A stretch of DNA of 64,000 bases from the NCBI GenBank assembly GCA_029298735.1, contig JANSLP010000002.1:434001-498000 (forward strand), in the 5' to 3' direction. Below the pieces are notes generated by a model. It was given only the letters and a program-made list of their open reading frames with translations, was not told the origin of the DNA and ran no database searches. Source of the DNA: Ophiostoma sp. CBS 140.51. Its lineage: Eukaryota; Ascomycota; Sordariomycetes; Ophiostomatales; Ophiostomataceae. Below are positions 41,759-51,756 of the stretch, piece by piece (the stretch's first letter is position 1; the number at the start of each line of letters is the position of its first letter). A program made the position numbers and the translations under genes.

Positions 41759-43930
41759 ATGAGCAACCCGGCAGGTACGACCTCCACAGCTCCTTCCCAG
41801 CAAACTACGTCATTAGACGTCCCTTCCTCCACCATGGCGACTTCCAACACCACAACTTCCATCCTCACAACCTCCCAATCCCACAACTCACAACGCTCTC
41901 GCTCTCCTCACCACCACCGGCCAACAGCTTCCCAGACATCCATCGACAGCAACGACCAGGCCTCGCTCCAGTCCCAGGCCACCCACAAGGAGTACCTCGA
42001 CAGCCTCGTCGTCCCCTCCAAGGGCGAGCTCGAGCGCATTGCCGAGATCCAAAAGACCCGCGAGACTGAGCTACGTCGCCGGTCAAAGGAGCAGCGCCAG
42101 AGCCAACGCCGGAGTCTAGAGGCCTGCGACCGCGCGGCGGCCTCTCTTGCGCCTACCAGCAGTCACACTTCACGCCATCGGCCCACATCCTCTCACTCCA
42201 AGAAGGAAGAAAAGAAGGCAGGCAACAAGGAGAAGGACCACGTCGGCTTCTTCCGTGGCTTGGATGTATTCGTGGCACAGTCCCGCGCGGCTGTTGTGAT
42301 TCAGCGTCACTACCGCGGCTACCGGGCCCGGCGCGAAATGAAGGGTCTGAGCATCAACGCCAACACACGCTGGGTGCATGCTATCCGCGAGGCCAAATAT
42401 CGCGAGCTGACAAGACCCCGGGCACGGGCTGAGCTGGAAGTTGCGGCAGACCAGACCTCCACACGCCGGTCATTCGAGGCCACCGAGGCCAACACCACCA
42501 CCGCAGCCACCGAGACGAACAGCACACACACCGGCGACCACGTCCAAAAGCCCGAGTCCAACGCTCTGCGTAACTGGAAGAAGGCCACGGGCATCCTCAA
42601 GTATGCCAACGGCGGCGTGGACTCGGACGATGAGGAGGACGATGCCGATGACGACGAAGATGATTCGGACGACGACTTTGAGGGTGGCTCCGATGCAGAG
42701 AGCCGCCAGCAGGAGCGTCAACGGGCTACAGCCGCACGTGTCCGCCGCCGCAAGGAAGCCCTCATGATGGGCCTCCAGTACTTCCTCGAGATGATCGACT
42801 CCAAGCATCGCTATGGCGCCAACTTGCGCGTGTACCATGAGGAGTGGAAGCGGACTGAGACCAAGGAGAACTTCTTCTACTGGCTCGACTACGGTGAGGG
42901 CCGGCTTGTGGACACGGCGGCCTGCCCCCGCTCTCGTCTCGACCGCGAGCAGGTGCGCTACCTGTCGCGCGAAGAACGTCAATACTACCAGGTCAAGATT
43001 GACAAGGAGGGCCGCCTGTGCTGGGCTAAGAACGGCGCCCGCATCGACACCACAGTCAAGTGGAAGGACAGCATCCACGGCATTGTTCCGGTCGATGACC
43101 CGACACCGGCGTTTAAGCCGATTTTGCCCGCCACTCTAAGTGAGGAGGAGCACCACGAGCACCACCAGCCTGGACATCCTCACCCTCACCACCGCCACTT
43201 CGACTCCGGTTCCGAATCTGACTACGACTACGACTCCGATTCCGACTCTGAAGTTTCGGAGAGCGAGCTTGAAGCCGCCCGCGCCGCCAAGTACAATATC
43301 CCCGATAACGACGATGCCACGGGCGCCCGTCCCTCCAGCAGCGGTAGCGGAAAAGGCAGTGCAACTATGGCCAAGAAGAGCCACCACTTCTCAGCTGCCA
43401 CCGTCTTTGACGCGCTCCTGCGCAAGTCTGTCCAGAAGAATACCTGGATCTTTGTGGCCGACACCAACTTCCGCCTCTACGTCGGCCTCAAGGACTCGGG
43501 CACCTTCCAGCACTCGTCCTTCTTGCAGGGCGCGCGCATCTCCGCCGCTGGTCTCATTAAGATTCGCAACGGCCGGCTGGTCGCCCTTTCTCCCCTCAGT
43601 GGTCACTACCGCCCACCCGTTTCCAACTTCCGGTCTTTCGTGACGGCGCTACGCGAGGAGGGTTGCGATATGCGGCACGTGGCCGTGTCCAAGGCATATG
43701 TTGTCTTGGTCGGTCTCGAGGCCTACATGCGCACACGGAAGCGGGGCAAGGAGCTGCTGGGCAAGCTGAACCCACACGCTCACAGCCATGAGCATGAAGA
43801 AGGCCAAGACCATGGCCACGAACATGCAGAGGAGGAGAAGACGGCGACTACGAAGACTGGTCGCCTTTTGCAGAAGCTGCACATTCGTACAGCACACGGG
43901 GACGAAACGACGAGCGATACGAAGAACTGA
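41759..43930 (+). CDS. IQ-motif calmodulin-binding protein, IQM-like
   Basis: A single exon; ATG 41759 is chosen because the codons upstream are translated pyrimidine-rich leader. 723 residues. An IQ motif (VIQRHYRGYRARRE) at about 180-195 predicts calmodulin binding. An acidic run (about 285-320) follows. Then comes a block also found in the plant IQM family: LQYFLEMIDSKHRYGANLRVYHEEW, NFFYWLDYGEGRLVDTAACPRS, YLSREERQYYQV, and later TWIFVADTNFRLYVGLKDSG, FQHSSFLQGARISAAGLI and LSGHYRPPVSNFRSFVTAL. In plants IQM1 binds calmodulin and affects catalase and stress responses. The fungal function is not established. The C-terminus is His/Glu-rich. The recalled similarity to IQM covers most of the folded region. 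Confidence 0.8.
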   Translation: MSNPAGTTSTAPSQQTTSLDVPSSTMATSNTTTSILTTSQSHNSQRSRSPHHHRPTASQTSIDSNDQASLQSQATHKEYLDSLVVPSKGELERIAEIQKTRETELRRRSKEQRQSQRRSLEACDRAAASLAPTSSHTSRHRPTSSHSKKEEKKAGNKEKDHVGFFRGLDVFVAQSRAAVVIQRHYRGYRARREMKGLSINANTRWVHAIREAKYRELTRPRARAELEVAADQTSTRRSFEATEANTTTAATETNSTHTGDHVQKPESNALRNWKKATGILKYANGGVDSDDEEDDADDDEDDSDDDFEGGSDAESRQQERQRATAARVRRRKEALMMGLQYFLEMIDSKHRYGANLRVYHEEWKRTETKENFFYWLDYGEGRLVDTAACPRSRLDREQVRYLSREERQYYQVKIDKEGRLCWAKNGARIDTTVKWKDSIHGIVPVDDPTPAFKPILPATLSEEEHHEHHQPGHPHPHHRHFDSGSESDYDYDSDSDSEVSESELEAARAAKYNIPDNDDATGARPSSSGSGKGSATMAKKSHHFSAATVFDALLRKSVQKNTWIFVADTNFRLYVGLKDSGTFQHSSFLQGARISAAGLIKIRNGRLVALSPLSGHYRPPVSNFRSFVTALREEGCDMRHVAVSKAYVVLVGLEAYMRTRKRGKELLGKLNPHAHSHEHEEGQDHGHEHAEEEKTATTKTGRLLQKLHIRTAHGDETTSDTKN

Positions 43931-46340
43931 GACCGCCACATGTTTTATTTGGACTTTCTCTACGGCGCATGATGGATAGCATTTGCATTGGCAGCGTTTT
44001 TGGTTATTTTTGGGTACAGCATTATGATATTTGCTCTTTTCTTTCTTTTCCTTTTTCATAGACACATTAGACGCATTATACCCGGTTGAAATGTTTGACT
44101 TTACCTTGGAGCATAAGGTCATTTCTCTTTTTGAATACACCAATTTTGAACAAAGCAAAAGCAGTCATTTTATTTGCCAAGAAGCTACCACTGTCCAATA
44201 TGATATTTACTTTTTCACAACTCATACATCTGTCTACTGATACGAGGAGCTATGACTTTCTGCTATTTTACTTTTTTTTTTTTACTTTTCCAAACTTTGA
44301 CAGATTCGCCGAGAACAGGCGCGCGCGAACCAACTCGTGGGGCAGCATGAAGGCAAAGGAAGAGAGAAGCTTTGTACCTGCAGCTCAGCCGACCAAACAA
44401 CAGGTCTGGCCGGCAAGAAGTCGACCGAAAAGAAACGTCGAATAATATGGAAAATGAGGTCACACATGAACGCATAACAACGGTCATTACGGCGAAGTAG
44501 ATTTCGGCATCATACTGAAAAGAAGTTAACGAACTCAACAGAAAAATAGGAGAGCATAGGAGAGCATCTCGATTATGACGATATGGAGAACAAAATACGG
44601 AGAGCAATTACGGGAGTACGGCAGTACAGATTGCGACGACCTCCGTGCACGGGCAACATAGCAACCAAAATACGCCGTAATATGTGTTCAAAAGTGGTTC
44701 CGGCGCTCTGTCCAAAATGGCAGGTGAGTGGGTGTTGGTCTGTGAGGTTGGGAGAGGTCGGACCGGGTTGAAGGCAAGGTGTGGTGGTGAGTGTTCTGTG
44801 GATGGATACCACATCCAAAAAGAGGCAAACCTTTTTTCTTTCTCGTGAAGCCCCTCCCAAAGTCAACAACCTGTAACAGACCAATCTTGCCCACGAACGG
44901 GGCCAGGCCTATTTGGGAGGGCAATGCACCACTTTCACGACGTCAAGAGGGCAAAAGGTGTGAGTATGTCCACCAAATGGCCGTCCTAGCCGTGCCCAAA
45001 TTGCATGGCCTGGTCCGTGGCCTTGCTCCAGTGGGTCTCGAATGTCGTTCGTTCAGGGGTTTTTACCTTTTTGGAGGCATTCAAAAGTTTTTGGTGGCAA
45101 CTGCTCCTGCCAAGAGCCGCCAAAGAGCAAAACGGAACTAGAAGCTTTCCCCCAAAAAAACATCAGCACCCAAAATAGAAGCAAGCTTCTTTCCTTGCTC
45201 TGTCTTCCCCTGTCGCCCCGTCGTTGAATTTTGGCGGTCGCCCCATTGATAGGCGCTGGCCCCATTGTCTACGGCGCGTACCGAACGAGCGGCCCAGCGC
45301 CACGCCGCTCTTTCAAGTCTTGATTTTGTAAGACTTTCAACGCACGCGAGACCAACGTCTACTGTAGAGTCCTGTCAGCCAGCGCTTCTGAACGATTGGC
45401 TCACAGACAACGAAATCAAATGGCTGGCTAAGCCAGGCCAAACAGGCGACCGTCGGCAGACGATAGGTCAATAGACGACGCGCGCAAAAACGCCCGGTTT
45501 CCGAATGAGAGGGCGAGAGACGATGAGAGAGAGGGAAATGGCAGAGAAAGCCCCAAAAAATCATAAAAAAGGTGGTCCAAGTAGTGGTGAAGTGGAGTGA
45601 GAGACCACCCAAGATGAAATTGAAGGGGACACTTACGGGGGAGCAAAAGAGGAGACAGAGGAGAAAGAGGGGGAGTGCCCCGTATTCTCACTAATACGCT
45701 GTCGGGAGGTCGGATGAAGTCCCTTTTGCTTGTGTTTACTCAGTTTGTGTACTTCATTTTTTAATGTTTCTCGCCATCGTTTCATTCCTTTTTGCTCCTT
45801 TCTGCTCACTTTTGTTTGTTTCGTTTCGTTTCGTTCGTAGCTTTCTTCTGCTTCTTCGGCCAAGAGTTTATTTTTGGGATCATTGACCTGGTCCGGCCGG
45901 AAGCCGTTTTTGGGCCTCTAGGTTTTGTCGGGAGAGGCTCTTGCTCGTCTCCTTTTCTTTGGACGTCGTCTTTGTATATATTGTGATGATATCCCCCGTC
46001 GTTCGAATATCAGAAAAAGAGAAGAAGCATCAGCCCTCAAGCAGACCAATTTAGATCTACACTCGTTCTTTCCTTTTCGTTGAACTTTCTTTCTTTTTAT
46101 ATTTCTTTTCAGTTTATATCCACTCGTTCTTGCAATATCGCAAACATCCACTCTCTCATCAGCATCAGCATCAGCATCATCATCAGCATAGTCAATCTTT
46201 GAAAGAAAGAAACAGAATCTCTCGTTACAGATACCCAAAGCTCGCCAGTCTTTTCGAGCCCATCAGTCTCTCAGTCCATCTCTTTGATTTTATCACCACC
46301 TATTTCAGTTTATATCTGCCATCATCCCACCACCTTCAAA
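43931..46340. other. 2.4-kb intergenic region
   Basis: The left part is the AT-rich 3' UTR of the IQ gene, with a T12 run near 44272. The middle (44300-45700) contains only short, featureless ORFs on both strands. The right 400 bp are the pyrimidine-rich promoter/leader of the secreted-protein gene with a CATCAG microsatellite. No gene found. Confidence 0.5.
46157..46189 (+). repeat. CATCAG/CAT microsatellite
   Basis: Units CATCAG x3, CATCAT, CATCAG, CAT in a row, about 150 bp upstream of the secreted-protein ATG, probably in its leader. Confidence 0.85.
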
Positions 46341-47246
46341 ATGAAGTCTTCCATTGCTCTCTCGACTCTCCTCTGGGCTGGCCCCATCCTTGCCGGCCCT
46401 TGCCGTCCCTCGAAGCCGTCTTCGGTGTCATCGGTGGCTGCCGTCTCCTCGTCCGTGTCGCCTGTCTCGTCGTCTCTATCGGTTCTCCACCCGCCTCCGT
46501 CGTCCTCGTCGGTTGCTCCTTCCTTCTCGGACATTGTTGGTACTCCCGCTTCGTCGTCGCCCGTTCCTTCCTCGTTCTCGTCGGTCGTCGTGGTCCTTCC
46601 TTCTTCGTCGCCTGCTCCTTCTTCGTCGGCGCCCGCTGCTCCTTCTTCGTCGGCAGCCCCCTCTTCCGCGCCTGTTGCGCCTTCCTCGTCTACTCCTTCT
46701 TCCTCCTCCTCGGCTGCTCTCCCGTCGTCCAGCGGTGGCCTCACCACCAACCCTGGCCAGACGTGCAGCACTACCAACCTGTTCCAGGACAGCGATTTCT
46801 CCCTGGGCCTTTCGTACTGGCCCTCCAACATTCTGTCTGGCAGCCCGACCTGCTCGCTCGGCGCCAACTGCGGCTCCAGCACCTCGGGCGCCGCCTACGC
46901 TGCCTGCCTCGAGCTCGATCTTGTTACTCTTGGCAAGGCTGAGGGCATTGCCTTCCACCAGGAGGTGACGGTCGTCAAGGGCACCTACTACACAGGCTAC
47001 TTCCACTACCGCCTGCCCTCGCTGGGTGCCAGCGGCTCGAGCATGGCCACGCTGACGTGCACCATGAACGGCGTGACCAAGTACAGCATAGTGCTGTGCG
47101 ACAACGACGTCTCGCAGACGTACAAGACGGTCAACTTCTCATACACGGCGGACTGCAAGGAGGCCACCTTCCAGTGCAAGGTGACGACGTCGGCGGTGAC
47201 TGCGCAGCTGCAGTTTGCCGACTTCTACCTGGGCGCTCAGTGCTAG
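46341..47246 (+). CDS. Secreted Ser/Pro-rich stalk protein with Cys-containing beta domain
   Basis: A single exon, 301 residues. The signal peptide (MKSSIALSTLLWAGPILAG) is followed by a Ser/Pro/Ala-rich stalk (about 22-140) that should be heavily O-mannosylated. The C-terminal domain (about 140-301) begins TCSTTNLFQDSDFSLGLSYW and ends FADFYLGAQC. It holds nine cysteines, the last being the final residue. The pattern 'N-x-x-D-x-D/G-F-S..W' at the domain start and 'F-A/D-x-x-F-Y-L/M-G' at the end suggest a carbohydrate-binding, galactose-binding-like beta sandwich as in fungal CBM/CenC-like secreted proteins. That fold is an inference. There is no clear GPI signal. A broken relative lies directly downstream. 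Confidence 0.75.
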   Translation: MKSSIALSTLLWAGPILAGPCRPSKPSSVSSVAAVSSSVSPVSSSLSVLHPPPSSSSVAPSFSDIVGTPASSSPVPSSFSSVVVVLPSSSPAPSSSAPAAPSSSAAPSSAPVAPSSSTPSSSSSAALPSSSGGLTTNPGQTCSTTNLFQDSDFSLGLSYWPSNILSGSPTCSLGANCGSSTSGAAYAACLELDLVTLGKAEGIAFHQEVTVVKGTYYTGYFHYRLPSLGASGSSMATLTCTMNGVTKYSIVLCDNDVSQTYKTVNFSYTADCKEATFQCKVTTSAVTAQLQFADFYLGAQC

Positions 47247-47939
47247 ATGCTGCAAGCGTCCATATTTTCTCTCCTCTCGTCACTACAACCTCCTAATCAA
47301 TTCTCTTCTCTCTCATCCTCTTCCTAATCCTTCATTTCTTCACCTTATTTCTCTTTCTCTTTTGTCTGGGCATGGGACCGAACTATAATATAATTGCATA
47401 TCTGGGATATTTTGGTATTTTGGTTGGTTTATTTTGGGGCTTTTAACGTTTTCTCTCTTTTTTTTGTTTTACACATCGATCTTTATCGTCACACTTTCTT
47501 ATTGTCATCCACATAGCAAAAATATATCAAAACGCTGGAAGCGTATCTCTATTATCTATCTTCTTCTCTCGCCTAGACCACCTAACTTGTTCCATTTCAA
47601 GCCACAGCAGCCTTGCCCGCATCTAGCTCTTGGGAGCCTTTTGCCTTGTCGCAGAATCGATAGTGCAAGGGGCATTGATCTTTACTTTTTGAGTCTAATA
47701 CGCATCTGGCTGCATTTTGTATCGAGTCATAGACAAACTTTCAAGCTTATTTTGTGGCGTCAGCTCCTCATTTTAACAGGTAGTCGACGTCTCGCATCTC
47801 TTTTTAGTTTGGCGGTTTTCGATTGATTTTGTCTTCCTACAAGCTATACTTCTACTCGATTTTTCGGTTTGAAGCTTCCCTTTCTGGTCTTCATTCTCAT
47901 TTCTCAATTCGTCAGTACCTCTCACACATCACCACCACG
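47247..47939. other. Intergenic between secreted gene and its decayed relative
   Basis: A T-rich 3' UTR, then about 500 bp of promoter-like sequence still present in front of the pseudogene. No coding features. Confidence 0.5.
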
Positions 47940-48602
47940 ATGCGGCTTTCAATCTTCCTCACAACAGCCTCACTACTCTAGGCTACCGCGGCTGCTTCCA
48001 ACTGCAGACCTTCGTACCCATCATCTTCAGTCTCTTCGGCACCATCGTCCTCTTCATCAGCTCCGTCCTCTTCCTCGTCCGCTCCACAGCCCATCTGCAG
48101 CGCTGCCAACCACGTCGTCAATGGTGACTTCAGCAACGACCTCTCCAGCTACTTCGTCTCCACCACCGGCGACAATGGCTTTCCTCGGATGTCGTCACCG
48201 ATTGCGATGGCGGCGCCAGTGGTGACTTTCCGCATTGTTTCCGCGTGACATACAACTCCGACGACACACAGAATCTCCAAATTGCCCAGTATGGGATTCC
48301 CACTGACGCGGATGGTGTCTACGAAGTCGGCATCATCTACCGCCTGACACAGCTGGATCTCAACGATGGCGGCAGTGGTCTCACTCAAGCTTTAGTTGCT
48401 TGACGGTTATGCCGGCGGCAACCATTTTTTGAGCAAGGACTTGTTGGCTGCCGACGTGTCAACATCCTGGACGACGTTCTCGACGCCCATAACAGTTCCG
48501 TCGTCATCGAGCAAGCTCAACTGCTACATTTGCCCACGGTCAGCCATTGCCACGTTTGATATTGCCTTCTTCTACATGGGTGCCAACTGTGGGTCTTACT
48601 GA
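47940..48602 (+). pseudogene. Decayed tandem relative of the Ser-rich secreted protein
   Basis: The ATG at 47940 opens a signal-peptide-like start (MRLSIFLTTASLL) that is cut by TAG at 47979-47981. The same frame goes on with a short Ser/Pro stalk and the domain start ICSAANHVVNGDFSNDLSSYF. Near 48179 the similarity moves to another frame (DVVTDCDGGASGDF.. to ..EVGIIYRLTQLDLNDGG), then returns to the first frame after about 48390 (LLDGYAGGNHFLSKDLL.. to ..DIAFFYMGANCGSY, stop at 48602). The order and the ending parallel the intact neighbour (FADFYLGAQC). One nonsense codon plus two frame changes make this a pseudogene. Introns could remove some lesions but I found no convincing splice pair. 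Confidence 0.75.
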
Positions 48603-49629
48603 GGAGGGGAGAGGGTGTGGTTGTGATAGATGTTATTCAAATGCTGCCTTTACGAACTTGAAGATTACAGCTTAGACACTTCAGTTGTATCAACCATTGT
48701 TCACGGTTTATATCTCGTCATTTGTATTATCATGGTGCAATGTAGCGGTTCCCGCAACAGTAATAAATCTATATGACTTAATGATTTGTGTGTTCACATA
48801 CATGTAATGTTTGTTTTCTCCTTGAAATAAAAAACTGCATTAATTTTGGTCAATTTTTATTCTCGCGAATTTACAGATCATGTTTTTTTTAGAAGATAAA
48901 TCAATAAGCTACAATAAAATAAAATATATATCTACACTCAGATGTCAATTTCATATCATTTTATTATAGGCCTCGTGGTTTAATATATAAGGCACTGTGA
49001 TTTTAATTCCTAAAAAGCATATGGACTCAAAACAAACATCTCACATCGTGACTGCAATTCTTGCCTTATGTCATTGCGGCACAGCCCACGAATCCACGCG
49101 ACTGCCGGTTCCAGACCCAACCATCCGATCTCCTTCCGCCGCATGTGCGGATTCCAAAGGCGCTAGCGTGCGTGTGCCTTCCCCAACAAATCCATCACTC
49201 CAAATCCAGCACCAAAAAACCTGCGATTACGTAGCCCTGCGTGGCCCCCAACTTGACTGCGACTGCACAATCAATCAATCAATACAGGGCAGTCGCGCTA
49301 GTAAAGCGGCCTCCCAGACCTGGTTCCTGCCCTGTATTAACAATAATTAGCAGCAATTAACGGTCATTCCTGACTTGGCAGCAGCTGTCATCGCTCCTTC
49401 TTCTCTTCGCTCAAAATCCGCGAACCAACAAAAACGGCCAAATGGCGTAACCACTTTCACCACTTGTCACTCCTTGTCACCACATTCCCCCACGCCCTTT
49501 GTTCCCGACTCTCACTTTGCACTCACAAGCATTCGATTTAGACACCAGTCTCTACTTCTTTTCTCACGAACATTCTTCTTCTACCACACACAACCGACAC
49601 GCGCCCAACGGTCCATGGCTTGAGCGCAA
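48603..49629. other. Intergenic, pseudogene 3' side and YPT35 promoter
   Basis: The first 400 bp are very AT-rich. A tRNA-like string near 48972-49020 lacks the B box and stems and is not called. A 12-bp inverted repeat at 49281/49327 is listed separately. The last ~200 bp are the C/T-rich leader of YPT35. Confidence 0.5.
49281..49338. repeat. Perfect 12-bp inverted repeat with 34-nt loop
   Basis: AATACAGGGCAG at 49281-49292 and its exact reverse complement CTGCCCTGTATT at 49327-49338 could form a stem-loop. It lies about 290 bp upstream of the YPT35 ATG. The function is unknown. Confidence 0.8.
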
Positions 49630-51249
49630 ATGGCGACGTCGGCCGAATCGGCGCAACCAGCGCCAGAGCAGTCGCTTGACGAGAGAGCGACGCAATTCTC
49701 ACAAGAGTCGACAGGAGAGGGAGGGAAGGCAAGAGAGGACACTGCAACATTACCCAATGGCCCCAGCACGGCACACGACACAATAGACGACTCACAACGA
49801 AGCGCGCATCCTGATGAGGAAAACGACGAGGACGACGATCGACCTGCACCCTTTCCTCCATATCGCGAGCCGGACGAGACTGAGGAGGGCGAAGAAGTGC
49901 AGAGCCATGGTCATGATCCAATAGGAATCTCCGTCCAGGCGGATCCGGCGCCGCAGTCTGAAAGCATACCCGAAGCCAGCGAACCTCTTTCCGAGCCGAT
50001 CGCCGAGACAACCTCCGAATCGAACCCCCAGGCCACATCCGACAGCTCCTCTTCTTCAACACCAACTCACGAGCCGACACAGACATCTGAACCGGCATCC
50101 GAATCAGCCCCGGAGATGGAACCTTTTGTCCAGCCACGACCGCCATCTCCCGTGTTATCGCCACCGGCACCACCACCGCCATATTGGACACACAGCCGCG
50201 ACGGATCACAGGGTGTTAATAGCCTCAACAACGTCGGTGGAGACGCCGCGCGGCCAGCAACAGCCGTGGCGACCACAGGCCGAACAAACGCGACCACTTC
50301 TTTCTTCAGCGCTCCCTTCTTACGGCGACTTGATTCGTCTTCTCGCAGCCAGGGCACGGCGTCGACCTCTTCCTCTACGACCCAACGGCCTTCGACAGGC
50401 ACTACACACACATCTTCTACATATATTGGGAACAGAGGTCGTGGAAACGGCCAGCCCTACTACCAGGGCCACCACCGGCGGGATACGTCTTCGTCGACGC
50501 TTGACCTAAACGTCAACCTTATCACCCTCCAAGACAACGAAGCCGCAGACGACGAGGGCTACGACAACAGCAGCGGATGGCAATATAATGGAGCCTCCGC
50601 AGACCCTCTGTCGCCCTCCGCACTCTCATCACCCACCACGTCCGCGCTCTTGAGCCCCGGACCACCACCTGGTAGTGCCGGTAGCAGCAATACAAGCTAT
50701 GGCCGTCCTGGCAACACCAGCCCACTTACGGCTACACGCACAAGTAGCAATACCCCCAAGAATACAAACTACAGCCGCTGCTGGGCCCGCCGTGTCGACA
50801 TTACCGACCATGTGGTGATTGGCGCGGGCAACAGCAGCAGTGGTGGCGGCCTCTTCTCTGGCTTCTCCAACAACAGCAACAACGCAGTCCAGCCGCGTCT
50901 CGGCGCTTTTGTCGTGTGGACAATTCGCGTGCAGACTTTGGATGGGAGCAGTGGTAACCCCAATTCGCCACAGTCGCCCAATGCCTCGTCGTCCAGCGCC
51001 GGCCACTCCTTTTGCATCTACAAGCGCTACTCGGAGTTTGACACTTTGCGCCGACGTCTTGTCGCGAGTTTCCCACAGGCTCGCGGAGGCGGTGCATTGC
51101 CCCCACTGCCGCCCAAGAGTGTGCTCGGCAAGTTCCGTCCGGCGTTTTTGGAGCAGCGGCGGTTGGGTCTGCAGTACTTTTTGAATTGCATTCTGTTGAA
51201 CCCCGAGTTTGCAGGCTCGCCTGTGCTGCAAGACTTTCTCTTTTCGTGA
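49630..51249 (+). CDS. YPT35: PX-domain endosomal/vacuolar protein YPT35
   Basis: A single exon, 539 residues. The N-terminal ~380 residues are disordered, rich in Ser, Pro and Glu. The C-terminal ~160 residues form a PX domain: WARRVDITDHVVIG, LGAFVVWTIRVQTLDG, the phosphoinositide-binding YKRYSEFDTLRRRLV, LPPLPPKSV, FRPAFLEQRRLGLQYFLNCIL, and the very C-terminal LQDFLF. A PX domain right at the C-terminus behind a long disordered arm is the YPT35 layout. Yeast Ypt35 is an adaptor that recruits Vps13 to endosomes and vacuoles through a PxP motif in its N-terminus. Several Pro-rich stretches here could serve that role, but I cannot assign one. Confidence 0.85.
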   Translation: MATSAESAQPAPEQSLDERATQFSQESTGEGGKAREDTATLPNGPSTAHDTIDDSQRSAHPDEENDEDDDRPAPFPPYREPDETEEGEEVQSHGHDPIGISVQADPAPQSESIPEASEPLSEPIAETTSESNPQATSDSSSSSTPTHEPTQTSEPASESAPEMEPFVQPRPPSPVLSPPAPPPPYWTHSRDGSQGVNSLNNVGGDAARPATAVATTGRTNATTSFFSAPFLRRLDSSSRSQGTASTSSSTTQRPSTGTTHTSSTYIGNRGRGNGQPYYQGHHRRDTSSSTLDLNVNLITLQDNEAADDEGYDNSSGWQYNGASADPLSPSALSSPTTSALLSPGPPPGSAGSSNTSYGRPGNTSPLTATRTSSNTPKNTNYSRCWARRVDITDHVVIGAGNSSSGGGLFSGFSNNSNNAVQPRLGAFVVWTIRVQTLDGSSGNPNSPQSPNASSSSAGHSFCIYKRYSEFDTLRRRLVASFPQARGGGALPPLPPKSVLGKFRPAFLEQRRLGLQYFLNCILLNPEFAGSPVLQDFLFS

Positions 51250-51756
51250 GAGCAGTTGAACTTGCATTTCATCTTTCCTTAACCTTCACTTCATGTACAG
51301 CATCTACTTAGCCTTGTTTTTTATTCCACATTTACTATTTTTTTAATAATTTTCATGAACCGGAGCAATGGAGCAATTCATCATAGCATACATAATACAC
51401 AACTTACACTTGTAATCAAGCATTTCAAACGTACCAAAACAAGAACAAATGGTTCTGACTTTATAGTTTGTAAATCGAAATCGAAATTGATAGAATTTGT
51501 CTTTGGTAAAAAGAGCCTTTCGAGAATATGTTTGCGTTGTAAATAAACTTGTCATTGTTTCGTTTCGCCGAGATGGCTGCCACGAGACCATCTTACTCTT
51601 TCTTACTCTTTTTTCTAGCTAGCAGGATCGGAAATACGCTTCCCTCCTGACAACAAGAAAGACAAAGGAGACGTCATGAAGATTCCTCAACACACTTTTT
51701 TTTGTTTCGCATTTCAACGGAGTCAATACCACTGTTGATCCATCACAACCTCTACC
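51250..51756. other. Intergenic, YPT35 3' UTR and regulator promoter
   Basis: AT-rich on the left. The right ~200 bp should hold the promoter of the Zn2Cys6 regulator. No CGG-N-CCG palindrome like those downstream is present, so the regulator does not appear to control itself through that site. Confidence 0.5.

Noticed and set aside
48971..49030. tRNA-like string (GGCCTCGTGGTTTAATATATAAGGCAC..)
   Set aside because: It resembles a tRNA 5' half with an A box, but there is no B box, T arm or matching acceptor strand downstream.
51615..51624. CTAGCTAGCA shared by the regulator promoter and the GH32/permease promoter (55914-55923)
   Set aside because: A 10-base match between two ~1-kb regions is expected about once by chance, and it is self-complementary.
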